Shown: positions 17,272-25,996 of the stretch, one piece after another | Numbering within the stretch: position 1 is the first letter of the stretch | How the letters are laid out: each line of letters opens with the position of its first letter | Assembly: GCF_037935975.1 (NCBI RefSeq) | Contig: NZ_CP149817.1 | Location: forward strand, 3,596,001-3,660,000 | Direction: 5' to 3' | DNA from: Teredinibacter turnerae | Lineage (GTDB): Bacteria; Pseudomonadota; Gammaproteobacteria; Pseudomonadales; Cellvibrionaceae | DNA: 64,000 bases | Notes under the pieces: model-generated | The model's input: only the letters and a program-made list of their open reading frames with translations | The model's database searches: none | What the model was told of the DNA's origin: nothing | Made by a program: the position numbers and the translations under genes

Positions 17272-17664
17272 TTATCTGCCCTTAATGTGGTTGGCAAGCG
17301 CCGAATCCATGGTTGTTGCATGTAAGTGAAACCAGCCCGGAATTTGCTCTCTCACAAAGGCCTTTGCCATCATCAAATTACCGCGCTGAACCCGCCGCTG
17401 AAGTTGAAGCAAGTCGGCCATCACTCGGCTGTGCTCACCGACATGTTCGTTCAAGGCGGGAAAGTCAGAAGCTGTCATCATTTCCTTTTCGCGATCGAAA
17501 TGGCCTTGCGTATGCTCGACCAGCTCATTAAACCCTTTGCAAAAGTCGTCCCCAGTCACCTGAGAAAGCGCGTTTACCAACGCAATAAATTCCGCATGAG
17601 TGGAGTCCATATCAGGATTACCCAAGCTGTAGAGTTCTTCGTCAGGATTAATTAACAACGGCAT
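17272..17664 (-). CDS. Bacteriohemerythrin
   Basis: Hemerythrins bind oxygen at a di-iron site in a four-helix bundle. The 130-residue protein shows the ligand pattern: MDSTHAEFIALVN, then HTQGHFDREKEMM, HVGEHSRV, and HLHATTMD at the C-terminus. It would act in the cytosol as an oxygen carrier or scavenger protecting nitrogenase. It is the first gene of an operon with a rhodanese-ankyrin protein and a Gre-like protein, and has a sigma-54 promoter at 17703-17718. Confidence 0.93.
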   Translation of the reverse strand: MPLLINPDEELYSLGNPDMDSTHAEFIALVNALSQVTGDDFCKGFNELVEHTQGHFDREKEMMTASDFPALNEHVGEHSRVMADLLQLQRRVQRGNLMMAKAFVREQIPGWFHLHATTMDSALANHIKGR

Positions 17665-17702
17665 GTTTCAGACCTAGCTTCTTTGTCGAACGCCATGCGA
17701 TT

Positions 17703-17718
17703 TGCAAATTTAGCACCA
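17703..17718 (-). promoter_or_regulatory. Sigma-54 promoter of the hemerythrin operon
   Basis: On the minus strand this reads TGGTGCTAAATTTGCA: GG-N10-GC with TTTGCA at -12. The transcript would start near 17692, about 28 bases before the hemerythrin ATG. Confidence 0.75.
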
Positions 17719-17800
17719 GCTCATAAGAATTACGCAAACAAGCGCTTCGCCCGCCGCTACACCGAGCCTGCACGGTGCACCTTCCGGTCTCTGCAAAGCT

Positions 17801-17816
17801 TGGCCAGGAGATTGCA
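17801..17816 (+). promoter_or_regulatory. Sigma-54 promoter of bfd-bfr
   Basis: TGGCCAGGAGATTGCA fits GG-N10-GC with a perfect TTGCA. The transcript would start near 17828, leaving a leader of about 94 bases before bfd. Confidence 0.8.
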
Positions 17817-17851
17817 AATCATTCTCAAAACCGGCGCTTTAGGTTGTTTTT

Positions 17852-17867
17852 TGTTACAAACAAAACA
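17852..17867. promoter_or_regulatory. NifA-type site between hemerythrin and bfd promoters
   Basis: TGTTACAAACAAAACA fits TGT-N10-ACA. It is 134 bases upstream of the hemerythrin -24 box, but downstream of the bfd start of transcription, in the bfd leader. Confidence 0.55.
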
Positions 17868-17921
17868 AAACCACCCGAAAACGCTGTGCCTCTCCACACC
17901 GACGATTGTAGGGTTTATTAC

Positions 17922-18131
17922 ATGTATATTTGCTTATGTAATGCCGTGACCGAAAAGCAAGTCGCAGAAGCTATCGCGAATGGTGCACGCTGCATGAAAG
18001 ACTTGCGCCACCATCTTGGGGTAACGAAAACATGCGGTCGATGTGCACAGTGCGCCAGCGAATGCCTGAGGAATTCAGTTGCATCGCTAGAGAATTACAA
18101 CAACCAATGCAACCTCGCGGAGGCCTCATGA
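17922..18131 (+). CDS. bfd: Bacterioferritin-associated ferredoxin Bfd
   Basis: Bfd is a [2Fe-2S] protein that reduces the iron core of bacterioferritin so iron can leave. The 69-residue product starts [18 protein letters not shown] and carries the four ligands as CLC and CGRCAQC. Its stop overlaps the bfr start (ATGA), so the two are coupled. This favours an iron-release pair feeding Fe-S cluster assembly during nitrogen fixation. Confidence 0.93.
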   Translation: MYICLCNAVTEKQVAEAIANGARCMKDLRHHLGVTKTCGRCAQCASECLRNSVASLENYNNQCNLAEAS

Positions 18132-18604
18132 AGGGTGACGTTAAGTCAATTGAATATCTCAACAAGCAACTGACCAATGAGCTTACAGCCATTAACCAAT
18201 ATTTTTTACATGCGCGCATGTACAAAAATTGGGGCCTGGTAAAGCTCGGCAAACATGAATACGACGAATCCATTGAAGAAATGCATCACGCAGACTGGTT
18301 GATCGAACGCATTCTGTTTTTGGAAGGGCTGCCAAACCTGCAACAATTGAACTTCCTCCAAATTGGCGAGAATGTACCCGAATGCCTGCAAGGGGACCTG
18401 AACCTGGAAAAAGGTTCGCGCGATACTCTGGTAGAGGCGATCGCATACTGCGAATCCATAAAAGACTATATTTCTCGTGAAATTTTCGAGAAAATTCTGG
18501 ATGACACAGAAGAGCATATCGATTACCTCGAAACTCAGCTCTCACTGGTCGACCAGGTCGGTATCGAAAACTACCTGCAAAGCCAGATGGAACCCGGCGA
18601 GTAG
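18128..18604 (+). CDS. bfr: Bacterioferritin
   Basis: Bfr is a 24-mer iron store with heme between subunits. The 158-residue protein shows the ferroxidase ligands in [43 protein letters not shown] and [13 protein letters not shown]. Met52 of the classical heme site lies within the [11 protein letters not shown] region but I did not confirm it by alignment. The ATG overlaps the bfd stop, behind GGAGG. The next gene starts 15 bases later in the same operon. Confidence 0.94.
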   Translation: MKGDVKSIEYLNKQLTNELTAINQYFLHARMYKNWGLVKLGKHEYDESIEEMHHADWLIERILFLEGLPNLQQLNFLQIGENVPECLQGDLNLEKGSRDTLVEAIAYCESIKDYISREIFEKILDDTEEHIDYLETQLSLVDQVGIENYLQSQMEPGE

Positions 18605-18618
18605 ACTCATCCCCCACA

Positions 18619-19941
18619 ATGAAAACATTTTTGGACTGGTCTGCCTATAAGGATGCCGGCATGGGCGATGCCTATGCCGACATTCCCCGCCACGGTGACA
18701 ACTACGCTAAGGCAATTGCCGTTTGCATCAACAGCAAACAATGCGAAGCTGAGGGTAAACAGGTGATGTGCCCAAGCTACAAAGTAACGGGTAATCCAAA
18801 TTTATCTACCGGCGGCCGTGTCCGTCTACTTAAAGCTGCGCTATCCGGAGACGACTTTCAGGAGAAACTATTTGAACCGGATGTAGTACAGGCGCTGCAG
18901 TCATGCCTCTCGTGTAAAGGCTGTAAACGCGAATGTGAAAATAACGTCGATATGCCGCTAATAAAAGCGGAGTTCATGGCGCAGCATCGCGCCCGACGTG
19001 GTACCAGCCTGCGCAGCTATATTATCGGACACTTGCCGCGCTTATTATTCAATTATCCAGTACTTGGCAAATTAATACGCTTTCGAAATTCATCACCATT
19101 GGCACGACGTATCGGCGCTCGCCTGACAAAGTTTGCAGCGGATGCGGATCTCCCGCAACCGGTGAAACACAAGTTCAAAAAGCCCTCTAATTTACCCGAG
19201 CGACCCGATGCGAAGCACAAGGTCGTACTATTTATCGATACCTTTACGCGGTATTTTGAGCCCGAAATTGCCTATGCTGCGATCTCACTGCTCGACCACC
19301 TTGGTTGCAGCATCGATATCCTCGAGACCGGTCGAAAAGAAGCACCCTATTGTTGCGGACGTACCTATCTTTCCCAGGGCATGATAGATGAGGCTCACGA
19401 CCAGGCACAACGACTGGTATCAGCCCTATTGCCGTACGTGCGCGCAGGAAAAACAGTCATCGGGCTGGAAGCATCCTGTGTACTTGGATTGAGAGATGAT
19501 GCCAGGGCGCTCCGCCTCGGCGAGGAACTGACTGAAGTTGCGAGCGCGACCTTTCTCCTTGAGGAGTATCTCGCTCGAGAGATGAAAACCGCAAAGTTAC
19601 CGCAGATATCCTCTGATGCACCTGCCGCGTTTATTCACGGGCATTGCCATCAGAAAGCGGTGGGCGCTATGAAAGCAGTGCGTCGGTTACTCAAGGCGTT
19701 TGCAGCCCCCGACTTCCAGATTATGGATACAGGATGCTGCGGAATGGCTGGCACCTATGGCCTGGAAGCGGAAAACAGAGAATTGTCTCTAGAGGTTGCG
19801 CGGCACTCGCTGTTGCCAGCGTTGGAGAGCGCCGAGAACGGTTTGATCGTCGCCAACGGATTTTCCTGCAGACAACAAATTAACACGCTTACCAAACGAC
19901 GCGCAGTGCACCTCGCTGAATATCTTAATGGATACCTCTAG
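18619..19941 (+). CDS. Fe-S/CCG-domain oxidoreductase, like the C-terminal half of YdiJ
   Basis: The 440-residue protein has two cysteine clusters typical of [4Fe-4S] sites: CINSKQCEAEGKQVMCPSYK (about 37-56) and CLSCKGCKREC (about 96-106). Two CCG-type domains follow (APYCCGRTY, DTGCCGMAG). This is the arrangement of the C-terminal half of YdiJ/FAD-linked oxidases and of GlpC/LutA-like proteins, but no FAD-binding half is encoded nearby. It follows bfd-bfr and may pass electrons to Bfd or a quinone; that is inference. Confidence 0.82.
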   Translation: MKTFLDWSAYKDAGMGDAYADIPRHGDNYAKAIAVCINSKQCEAEGKQVMCPSYKVTGNPNLSTGGRVRLLKAALSGDDFQEKLFEPDVVQALQSCLSCKGCKRECENNVDMPLIKAEFMAQHRARRGTSLRSYIIGHLPRLLFNYPVLGKLIRFRNSSPLARRIGARLTKFAADADLPQPVKHKFKKPSNLPERPDAKHKVVLFIDTFTRYFEPEIAYAAISLLDHLGCSIDILETGRKEAPYCCGRTYLSQGMIDEAHDQAQRLVSALLPYVRAGKTVIGLEASCVLGLRDDARALRLGEELTEVASATFLLEEYLAREMKTAKLPQISSDAPAAFIHGHCHQKAVGAMKAVRRLLKAFAAPDFQIMDTGCCGMAGTYGLEAENRELSLEVARHSLLPALESAENGLIVANGFSCRQQINTLTKRRAVHLAEYLNGYL

Positions 19942-20091
19942 CCAGACATATGCGTGCATAGCAAGTATTCGTATGTAGCAAGTAGGCTAGGCCGCATCAG
20001 CAAATGCTTTCAACCTCGAAACGATTGGATAGCCTATTCAGGTAATATTTGGACAGGCTGACCTCACCCGAAAGTGCATCGCAGCCACAGG

Positions 20092-20502
20092 CTAGCTGGC
20101 GGTTGCTTCCGGATAGAGTTCCTGCACCATTTGCATATGTGCTTCGCCATTGAAACTCATTTCAATTTCTTTAAGAAACTCTCCAGCATTTTCCACGGCA
20201 TCTAAAATAGCGGCGACAACATAGGCTTGCGCGTTAGTTGCGTTAACAGCTTTCTCGGGCACTGCGCTTTCCACTACCAAGGTGGCTTCTTTTGAATCGT
20301 AGCGGCGAATACGCATACCCTCAAAGCCTGGCGAATCGAATTTCCCACTCAACATAAATACCACTTCAATCTGCGGTGCACTACGCTGGCTAATATTAGA
20401 ATTTTCTTTCGCCAACGCCATCGCAACTCGAGTTAATGCATTGGCAAATGCACTTTCTTTTAAGTGTGCGTCCGGGTAAAAAGCACTAACGGATATTGAC
20501 AT
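20092..20502 (-). CDS. Hypothetical protein, last gene of the nnrS-sagB operon
   Basis: A 136-residue protein (MSISVSAFYPDAHLKESAFA) of mixed alpha/beta character, with QIEVVFMLSGKFD and EATLVVESAVPEKAV strands. I do not recognise it. The ATG at 20502 has GAGGTTA before it and overlaps the end of the DUF364 gene, so it belongs to the same operon. No Cys motif or membrane segment. Function unknown. Confidence 0.65.
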   Translation of the reverse strand: MSISVSAFYPDAHLKESAFANALTRVAMALAKENSNISQRSAPQIEVVFMLSGKFDSPGFEGMRIRRYDSKEATLVVESAVPEKAVNATNAQAYVVAAILDAVENAGEFLKEIEMSFNGEAHMQMVQELYPEATAS

Positions 20503-20506
20503 AGCA

Positions 20507-21478
20507 TTAACCTCTCGTTGCATCCCACAATCGTTTATAGGCGATATCTAATTCAGACAGTTCTCGGTCAACCTGATCCAGCAGTATATAATCAGGAAAT
20601 CTTCCACGTTCACCGCGAGCATACCAGCTTTCCATTTGTTGTTTTAGTAAATCACGTTTTTTTACGGTATTTGCGATGGATTGCTTTAAATCCTGGCAGC
20701 GGGCGCCACTCACATCAGTAACACAATACTTTACGCCACCTTCAAATAGACGTGTCCCGCCACCCTCGGATGCAATACGCAAGGCCAGCTCTCGGTTTTC
20801 GACAGACACGCCTGCGATAAAATCAACACCAAACGCATTAAACTCCGGCATCCATGGCGTTGTCGGCCCCATCAATACAGTGACCGCATTTTTTGCCAGC
20901 TGACTTAAGCGCAAAAACGTTTTATTAACAATACTTGTCGCTGTGATGAACACCCAGTCCATCTGCGGCAGTAAATATTCTGCCGCTGCATCCGGTAAAT
21001 CTTTATCACTGGGAGTACGCTCTAAAACCGTATAATCAATCCCTTCCAGCACTCTATCTAAATTGGGGTATCGCCCAATAACTGCCACCTTTTTATTTTC
21101 CAGTCGCGGCTTAAAGTGGTCGAAGACGCTAGTATTTCCCGTCGTAGAAATTTGTACAGGCTGCGCTTCACGCAGCAACGGATTCGATGGTGCATTGATC
21201 ACTGCATTACACGCGGCCATGGCTACAGTCGCTTCGAAATTATCCCAGGAATACAGTTTTTGACTCAGTGTCGCCACTGATTGGCCGGCAATGGTACCAG
21301 GCCATTGCAACACACGGGTTTTTTCGCCGGGGCTCATGGCGAATCCCACGCTTTGTTGCTCACCAATTTGGACTAAACAACTGGTCCAGGTAAGTCCTAT
21401 CTGCAAATGACTGACGATGGCATCCGAACTTTTCACCGCGCCGATTATTTTTTCGAGAGGGGCAATGTTAAGGTTCAT
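20507..21478 (-). CDS. DUF364/DUF4213-type Rossmann protein, putative metal-chelation family
   Basis: The 323-residue protein resembles the DUF4213/DUF364 family. The N-terminal domain includes IGLTWTSCLVQIGEQQSVGFAM. The Rossmann-like domain includes KKVAVIGRYPNLDRV (about 129-143), LPQMDWVFITATSIVNKTFL and VTVLMGPTTPWMP. Such proteins are annotated as putative heavy-metal chelation proteins. A C-terminal extension from about 250 (CVTDVSGARCQDLKQ, then helices) is not part of the usual family. Gene overlaps on both sides show tight coupling. A metal-handling role in this operon is plausible but unproved. Confidence 0.7.
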   Translation of the reverse strand: MNLNIAPLEKIIGAVKSSDAIVSHLQIGLTWTSCLVQIGEQQSVGFAMSPGEKTRVLQWPGTIAGQSVATLSQKLYSWDNFEATVAMAACNAVINAPSNPLLREAQPVQISTTGNTSVFDHFKPRLENKKVAVIGRYPNLDRVLEGIDYTVLERTPSDKDLPDAAAEYLLPQMDWVFITATSIVNKTFLRLSQLAKNAVTVLMGPTTPWMPEFNAFGVDFIAGVSVENRELALRIASEGGGTRLFEGGVKYCVTDVSGARCQDLKQSIANTVKKRDLLKQQMESWYARGERGRFPDYILLDQVDRELSELDIAYKRLWDATRG

Positions 21479-21815
21479 CTTGGGACTCCGCTTCCATCCG
21501 CCTTTTTAATTGCAGTCCCCCGCGAAGCATAATTAAATCGTGGAGGTCGCAAAGCATAAAATGGCGATTGTCTGGATCGCCCATGTGAAACAACGTTGCT
21601 TCATCGCCGCGATGATAGCGATGAGCCACTTTGCGAAACTGCTCGGGTAACGACAAATTAAACGACGAGGGTTTTAGCAAGAGCGCGACGATTTGCTCAA
21701 ACAGCAAAAAATAAGGATCGCTTTCCGACTCTTCCTTGTAAATAGACCCAAGATCTTTGCCGTAGATATGGAACAAGCGAACATAGTCTTCGAGTTCAGG
21801 AAGTGACCGGCTCAT
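21468..21815 (-). CDS. Hypothetical protein between sagB-like and DUF364 genes
   Basis: A 115-residue, probably helical protein (LPELEDYVRLFHIYGKDLGS, ESDPYFLLFEQIVALLL, HRYHRGDEATLFHMG). It overlaps the sagB-like gene at its start and the DUF364 gene at its end, so translation is coupled. No family recognised. Confidence 0.65.
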   Translation of the reverse strand: MSRSLPELEDYVRLFHIYGKDLGSIYKEESESDPYFLLFEQIVALLLKPSSFNLSLPEQFRKVAHRYHRGDEATLFHMGDPDNRHFMLCDLHDLIMLRGGLQLKRRMEAESQDEP

Positions 21816-23466
21816 GGAATGGTTCCCTTTCCCGCGTTAGATGATGGTAGCCAGACAAAGTCGTCAGTCGCTGGTCTTCGCGCGCTTTGCCAACGGTAAA
21901 ATGATACAGGCTTTGCCAGTTTCCCTCGTGCGCCAAACCCAACAAGTCGTGCACGTGATCATCAAAATAGCAGCCTATTCCAGTACCGCTCAAATTCGCA
22001 GCACCGGCTTCCAGATATAGAAGCTGCCCAAGAATTCCGGCCTCCCAGAATAATCGGCGATATGCCCACGCACCCTCTGCATCCATAACGGTATCAAGTG
22101 GCGCCAGCATGCCCAAGCTAAATGCGCTATGCCCGGCAATACCCTGATAGCATGATAATTGTGACGCTGTTTTACGCATATCCTGCCCGGCCGACAGTGC
22201 AAACAGTGGCAAACCAGGCACCTGTTCCACCGGCTGCCACAGCAACCCCTCCGCGTGGCAGCTCGCCTTCAAGTCTTCCAACAGCTCGTCGGAACGCACC
22301 AGCATATAAAGCCCGGGCGCGAGTTCCCCAACCTGGTGCACAAAAATCAGCAGATTGACCGCTGGGGCATACGGAAAAATATCGAAGGGCGCACGCTGCG
22401 CTCGAGGCATACACAAGGTTAGCAGCCTAACAAAGTCCGCTAGTGTTGTCCCCTCCCCCAGCATCATCCGTTGCGCGCTACGCCGTTGCCGGATAATTCG
22501 CTCCGCATTCGGCGCAACGCAATTTAACGATAACCGGGCCGAAGGGGCATCCATTGGAGCAAGCAATGCGTCTCCCGCCGCGGGCTTTTTGAGTGCAGGC
22601 AACACACGGGAAATATGGGGCCAGTAGGCGTGTTCTGCGCTCAACTGATTCGGTTCACCTCGCCATTCAGTGAGTTGTTCGGCAAGGTAGGCCCAATCTA
22701 TCTCAGTCGCTAAATCATGCGCGGCGCCAGCACCAAGTACTGCGGCAACATCGGGAGTCTCCGGTTCCGCTTCTCCCCAGTCTCTAACAAGTCCCATAAC
22801 ACTCGCCAACTGATCATCACCAAGTTGGGTGCTCATTCGCAGCCCCCAACCCAGGATACCCGCAGCATAACGCGCGGACGCCAGTGCATGGCCAACGTCG
22901 TGTTGGCAATATCGCAACGCTCGGGCACCGTACTTCCATTCTTCCCGCCAATGAACAGAGCTAAAACACAGTGCACCCATGCTGCTGGGGTGCAACGCCG
23001 ACATCTCATCGGCTGCAGCGGGTTGTAACAGCGCGCGCTGTTCCAGCGCGTGCGGATGTGGAGCATAGTGATAGAGCCCTGGCGGAAGCGTATCGTCTAG
23101 TCTCCTCCAGAGAAGTACATAGACCTCCGTCGGATGCAAGTTGCCACTGGAAGGGTTGTGGCGCAGCGACCAGGATTCCATACCTGTGGTTTTCCACGCA
23201 CTCAACCCAAAAGCAAGCTCCAGGTATAACGCCAATGAGCGCTTGTTCAGCGCCTGCGGCTCTATGTCGGTTTCATAAAGGTCCGCGTAAGCGACGGTGC
23301 TCGAACTTGTTACCAACGGGAGTTCCACTTCCGGCGCTCCAATATACCGCCGGAAAGGGTCAGGCTGCGAATCCCAATCTAAAAATCCGGGGCTGGGGGC
23401 GTAGCCTTTAAAACTGTGTTTAGTAAGGCGGTGGTATTCTCTGACTTGCGTTTTAGCGTCTGACAT
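21796..23466 (-). CDS. SagB/ThcOx-type nitroreductase with two domains
   Basis: SagB-type FMN oxidoreductases oxidise azolines in peptide natural products, and relatives act outside such pathways. The 556-residue protein shows two nitroreductase-like halves. The first has SLRHNPSSGNLHPTEVYVL (about 100-118) and GARALRYCQHDVGHALASARYAAGILG. The second begins near RIIRQRRSAQRMM and contains RLFWEAGILGQLLYLEAGAANLSGTGIGCYFDD. No YcaO, ThiF or precursor gene lies beside it. The ATG at 23466 is preferred over a TTG six bases before; it lies just after the nnrS stop. Confidence 0.85.
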   Translation of the reverse strand: MSDAKTQVREYHRLTKHSFKGYAPSPGFLDWDSQPDPFRRYIGAPEVELPLVTSSSTVAYADLYETDIEPQALNKRSLALYLELAFGLSAWKTTGMESWSLRHNPSSGNLHPTEVYVLLWRRLDDTLPPGLYHYAPHPHALEQRALLQPAAADEMSALHPSSMGALCFSSVHWREEWKYGARALRYCQHDVGHALASARYAAGILGWGLRMSTQLGDDQLASVMGLVRDWGEAEPETPDVAAVLGAGAAHDLATEIDWAYLAEQLTEWRGEPNQLSAEHAYWPHISRVLPALKKPAAGDALLAPMDAPSARLSLNCVAPNAERIIRQRRSAQRMMLGEGTTLADFVRLLTLCMPRAQRAPFDIFPYAPAVNLLIFVHQVGELAPGLYMLVRSDELLEDLKASCHAEGLLWQPVEQVPGLPLFALSAGQDMRKTASQLSCYQGIAGHSAFSLGMLAPLDTVMDAEGAWAYRRLFWEAGILGQLLYLEAGAANLSGTGIGCYFDDHVHDLLGLAHEGNWQSLYHFTVGKAREDQRLTTLSGYHHLTREREPFHEPVTS

Positions 23467-23468
23467 GT

Positions 23469-24659
23469 TCAACCTGGCTTTCCGTCGACGCGCGGCGCCG
23501 ATAAAATTGGAAGATAACTGACTACAAAAATAGCGAAGGCTGCAATCCAGCTAATCGATGACAACTGCAGCCCCCACTGGTAATAAGCAGGGCCGAGAAG
23601 CGGCCCTAGGACGCGTAACAGCCCCCCGATAAAAATACACACCAGTGCAACAGGCATAAAGCGCGGTAAGCGCATGGCGCGTCCAGTGTGCCCGAGCGAT
23701 ACACGCGCAGCCATCGCGAGAATCAGACCACCCATTGCTCCAGTGGTGAAAGCATGTAACGGAACACTCAACAACGGCACCCAACCAACACTGAAACAGG
23801 CGAGCAATACTAAACCCAATGGTATAAAGCCATAGGCGGTAAACAAGGACCATAAAATACTCCGCTGCATGATGCGAATATCAAACCAAACGGCTATTTT
23901 TATAAGCTGAAAGACACAAGCAATGAGACAAGCGGTGGCGAGCAAGTAAGGTGGTACGCGGTAAAATCCGACCAGCGCTAGCACTACCAGCAACAGCATT
24001 GACACACTACCCACCAGCTCGACAACGGCATGAGGTCGCGGCTGTGGAATACCAAACGCCTTGCCCACGAAAAAGGGTACAACCCGGCTTCCCATCAACA
24101 CCATCATAAAGACCACCACAAAAATTCCTGCGTGAATAAACCGAAGCGCAGACCCCTCTCGAACAACCGCGGCAATACTTAAGGTAGCGAACAGCCCCAT
24201 AAGCAGCAGTAGCGGGACAAAGATAGCGAGATTTTTGTACTGGCGAACCACTAAAAGTGGACGCGCGAAAAGTCCTGTCGACATCAAATAAAATACAACT
24301 TCCGGCATAACCACCCACCAGCCAGCCCCGGGGATGACCTTGACCAGGCGCGCAGCCAGCCAGCAGCCAAACAAAAGCTGCAAGGGCATGCCAAAGGTAC
24401 TGCGGACATTGGTCCAGTTTTGCACTGCCGTTAACAGGAAGCCAACCACGATAGCACCGGCAAAGCCAAACACTAACTCATGTGAATGCCACCACAGACC
24501 CCCACCAAAAAACTGCAACACTGACTGGCCTCCCAATGCCAGCCACCACAAACCCATTGCGACGATCGCAAACAGGCCGCCAGCGAGAAAAAACGGTCGA
24601 AACCCATGTCGCCACAAGGGGGCTATAGTTTCTTCAACAGATAAAGATTGTTCGCTCAT
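23469..24659 (-). CDS. nnrS: NnrS-family heme/copper membrane protein
   Basis: NnrS proteins are polytopic membrane proteins linked to nitric oxide tolerance. The 396-residue product starts in the cytosol (MSEQSLSVEETIAPLWRHGFRPFFLAGG, the family N-terminal motif) and has about twelve hydrophobic segments, with conserved His such as WWHSHELVFGF and FIHAGIF. It is the first gene of an operon with sagB-like, DUF364 and two unknown genes, under a sigma-54 promoter. NO protection of nitrogenase is a reasonable but untested reading. Confidence 0.9.
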   Translation of the reverse strand: MSEQSLSVEETIAPLWRHGFRPFFLAGGLFAIVAMGLWWLALGGQSVLQFFGGGLWWHSHELVFGFAGAIVVGFLLTAVQNWTNVRSTFGMPLQLLFGCWLAARLVKVIPGAGWWVVMPEVVFYLMSTGLFARPLLVVRQYKNLAIFVPLLLLMGLFATLSIAAVVREGSALRFIHAGIFVVVFMMVLMGSRVVPFFVGKAFGIPQPRPHAVVELVGSVSMLLLVVLALVGFYRVPPYLLATACLIACVFQLIKIAVWFDIRIMQRSILWSLFTAYGFIPLGLVLLACFSVGWVPLLSVPLHAFTTGAMGGLILAMAARVSLGHTGRAMRLPRFMPVALVCIFIGGLLRVLGPLLGPAYYQWGLQLSSISWIAAFAIFVVSYLPILSAPRVDGKPG

Positions 24660-24766
24660 CCTTTGTCACCCGAGTCTGAAGTTGTCACTTTAAATACCCC
24701 AATAGTGGAAGATTTTGGCTGATATCTCACAACAACCTTTGCTAAAAGACCTACAAAATCAGAAAA

Positions 24767-24782
24767 TGCAAACAGGCTGCCA
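24767..24782 (-). promoter_or_regulatory. Sigma-54 promoter of the nnrS-sagB operon
   Basis: On the minus strand this reads TGGCAGCCTGTTTGCA: GG-N10-GC, close to consensus in both boxes. The transcript would begin near 24756, about 97 bases before nnrS. An exact NifA site was not found nearby. Confidence 0.75.
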
Positions 24783-24866
24783 AGTCAAAAGCACTAGCAC
24801 TTACCAAGTGGCATGTTTATTGACAGGCAGTTGAATTTTTCAGAACTATTTATTACGAGGTGATAC

Positions 24867-25979
24867 ATGCGCATTGGCGTACCCACAGAAATCAAAGCGC
24901 AGGAATTTCGCGTTGGCCTTACCCCGGCTGGCGTGCGCGAGCTTTGTTCCTCAGGCCATTCTGTCGCAGTTCAATCGTCAGCAGGCATAGGGATTGGCTT
25001 AACTGACGAAGCTTATTTAAACGCAGGTGCCACAATAGTGAGCACTGCAGAAGAGATATTCGCTACCAGCGATATGATCATAAAGGTAAAAGAGCCCCAA
25101 CCTGTCGAATGTAAAATGCTGCGCGAAGGTCAGATACTCTTTACCTACCTGCACCTGGCGCCAGACCCTACACAAGCCAGGCTGCTCCAGGACAGTGGTG
25201 CAAATGCCATTGCCTACGAGACAGTGACCAGCGCGACCGGCGGCCTACCGTTGTTGGCGCCCATGAGTGAAGTGGCCGGGCGCTTGTCGATCCAGGCTGC
25301 CGCGCACTGCCTGGAAAAAATCAATGGCGGCGCTGGTGTGTTACTCGGCGGCGTTCCGGGCGTTCCTGCGGGCCGAGTGTTGGTGATTGGCGGCGGTGTT
25401 GTTGGCCTTAACGCCGCGCGTATCGCCATGGGCATGGGCGCGCACGTCACCATCGTCGATCGATCACTGGCACGGTTGAAAGCAATCGACGAAGTGTTTG
25501 GTCCGCGCATTGCCACACTCTATTCAACCCAGGAAACCATCGAGCAAGAACTTCAGCAGGCAGACGCCGTTATCGGCGCTGTTCTGGTACCAGGTGCATC
25601 CGCGCCGAAGCTTGTCAGCCAATCACAGCTCGCGTTAATGAAAACCGGGGCGGTGCTGGTAGACGTCGCCATCGATCAGGGCGGTTGCTTTGAAACCAGT
25701 AAGCCGACCACTCACCAGAATCCGACATACATCGTGGACGGAGTCGTACATTATTGTGTAGCAAACATGCCAGGGGCCGTTGCCAACACGTCGACCTGGG
25801 CGCTCACTAATGCGACCCTGCCTTACGCTGCAGCGCTGGCGAATAAAGGGTTGGCCGCTCTCAAGACAGACCCGCACCTGCGCGCAGGTCTGAATGTTGC
25901 AAACGGCAAAATCACGCACCCCGCGGTTGCTGAAGCACTCGGTGAAACCTGTTACGCCGCGGAGGAATTTATTGGCTAA
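24867..25979 (+). CDS. ald: Alanine dehydrogenase
   Basis: Ald interconverts alanine with pyruvate and ammonium using NAD, so it may assimilate newly fixed ammonium. The 370-residue protein has the N-terminal [20 protein letters not shown], the substrate-binding His in YLHLAPD, the Rossmann motif [14 protein letters not shown] (about 169-182), and [21 protein letters not shown] typical of alanine dehydrogenases. The ribosome site is ACGAGGTG. A sequence at 24809-24824 (TGGCATGTTTATTGAC) resembles a sigma-54 promoter but lacks the -12 C. Confidence 0.94.
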   Translation: MRIGVPTEIKAQEFRVGLTPAGVRELCSSGHSVAVQSSAGIGIGLTDEAYLNAGATIVSTAEEIFATSDMIIKVKEPQPVECKMLREGQILFTYLHLAPDPTQARLLQDSGANAIAYETVTSATGGLPLLAPMSEVAGRLSIQAAAHCLEKINGGAGVLLGGVPGVPAGRVLVIGGGVVGLNAARIAMGMGAHVTIVDRSLARLKAIDEVFGPRIATLYSTQETIEQELQQADAVIGAVLVPGASAPKLVSQSQLALMKTGAVLVDVAIDQGGCFETSKPTTHQNPTYIVDGVVHYCVANMPGAVANTSTWALTNATLPYAAALANKGLAALKTDPHLRAGLNVANGKITHPAVAEALGETCYAAEEFIG

Positions 25980-25996
25980 CAGAGTTGTGAGTTTGC

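Noticed and set aside
24809-24824. Sigma-54-like sequence before ald
   Set aside because: TGGCATGTTTATTGAC lacks the nearly invariant C of the -12 GC, so it was not called as a promoter.
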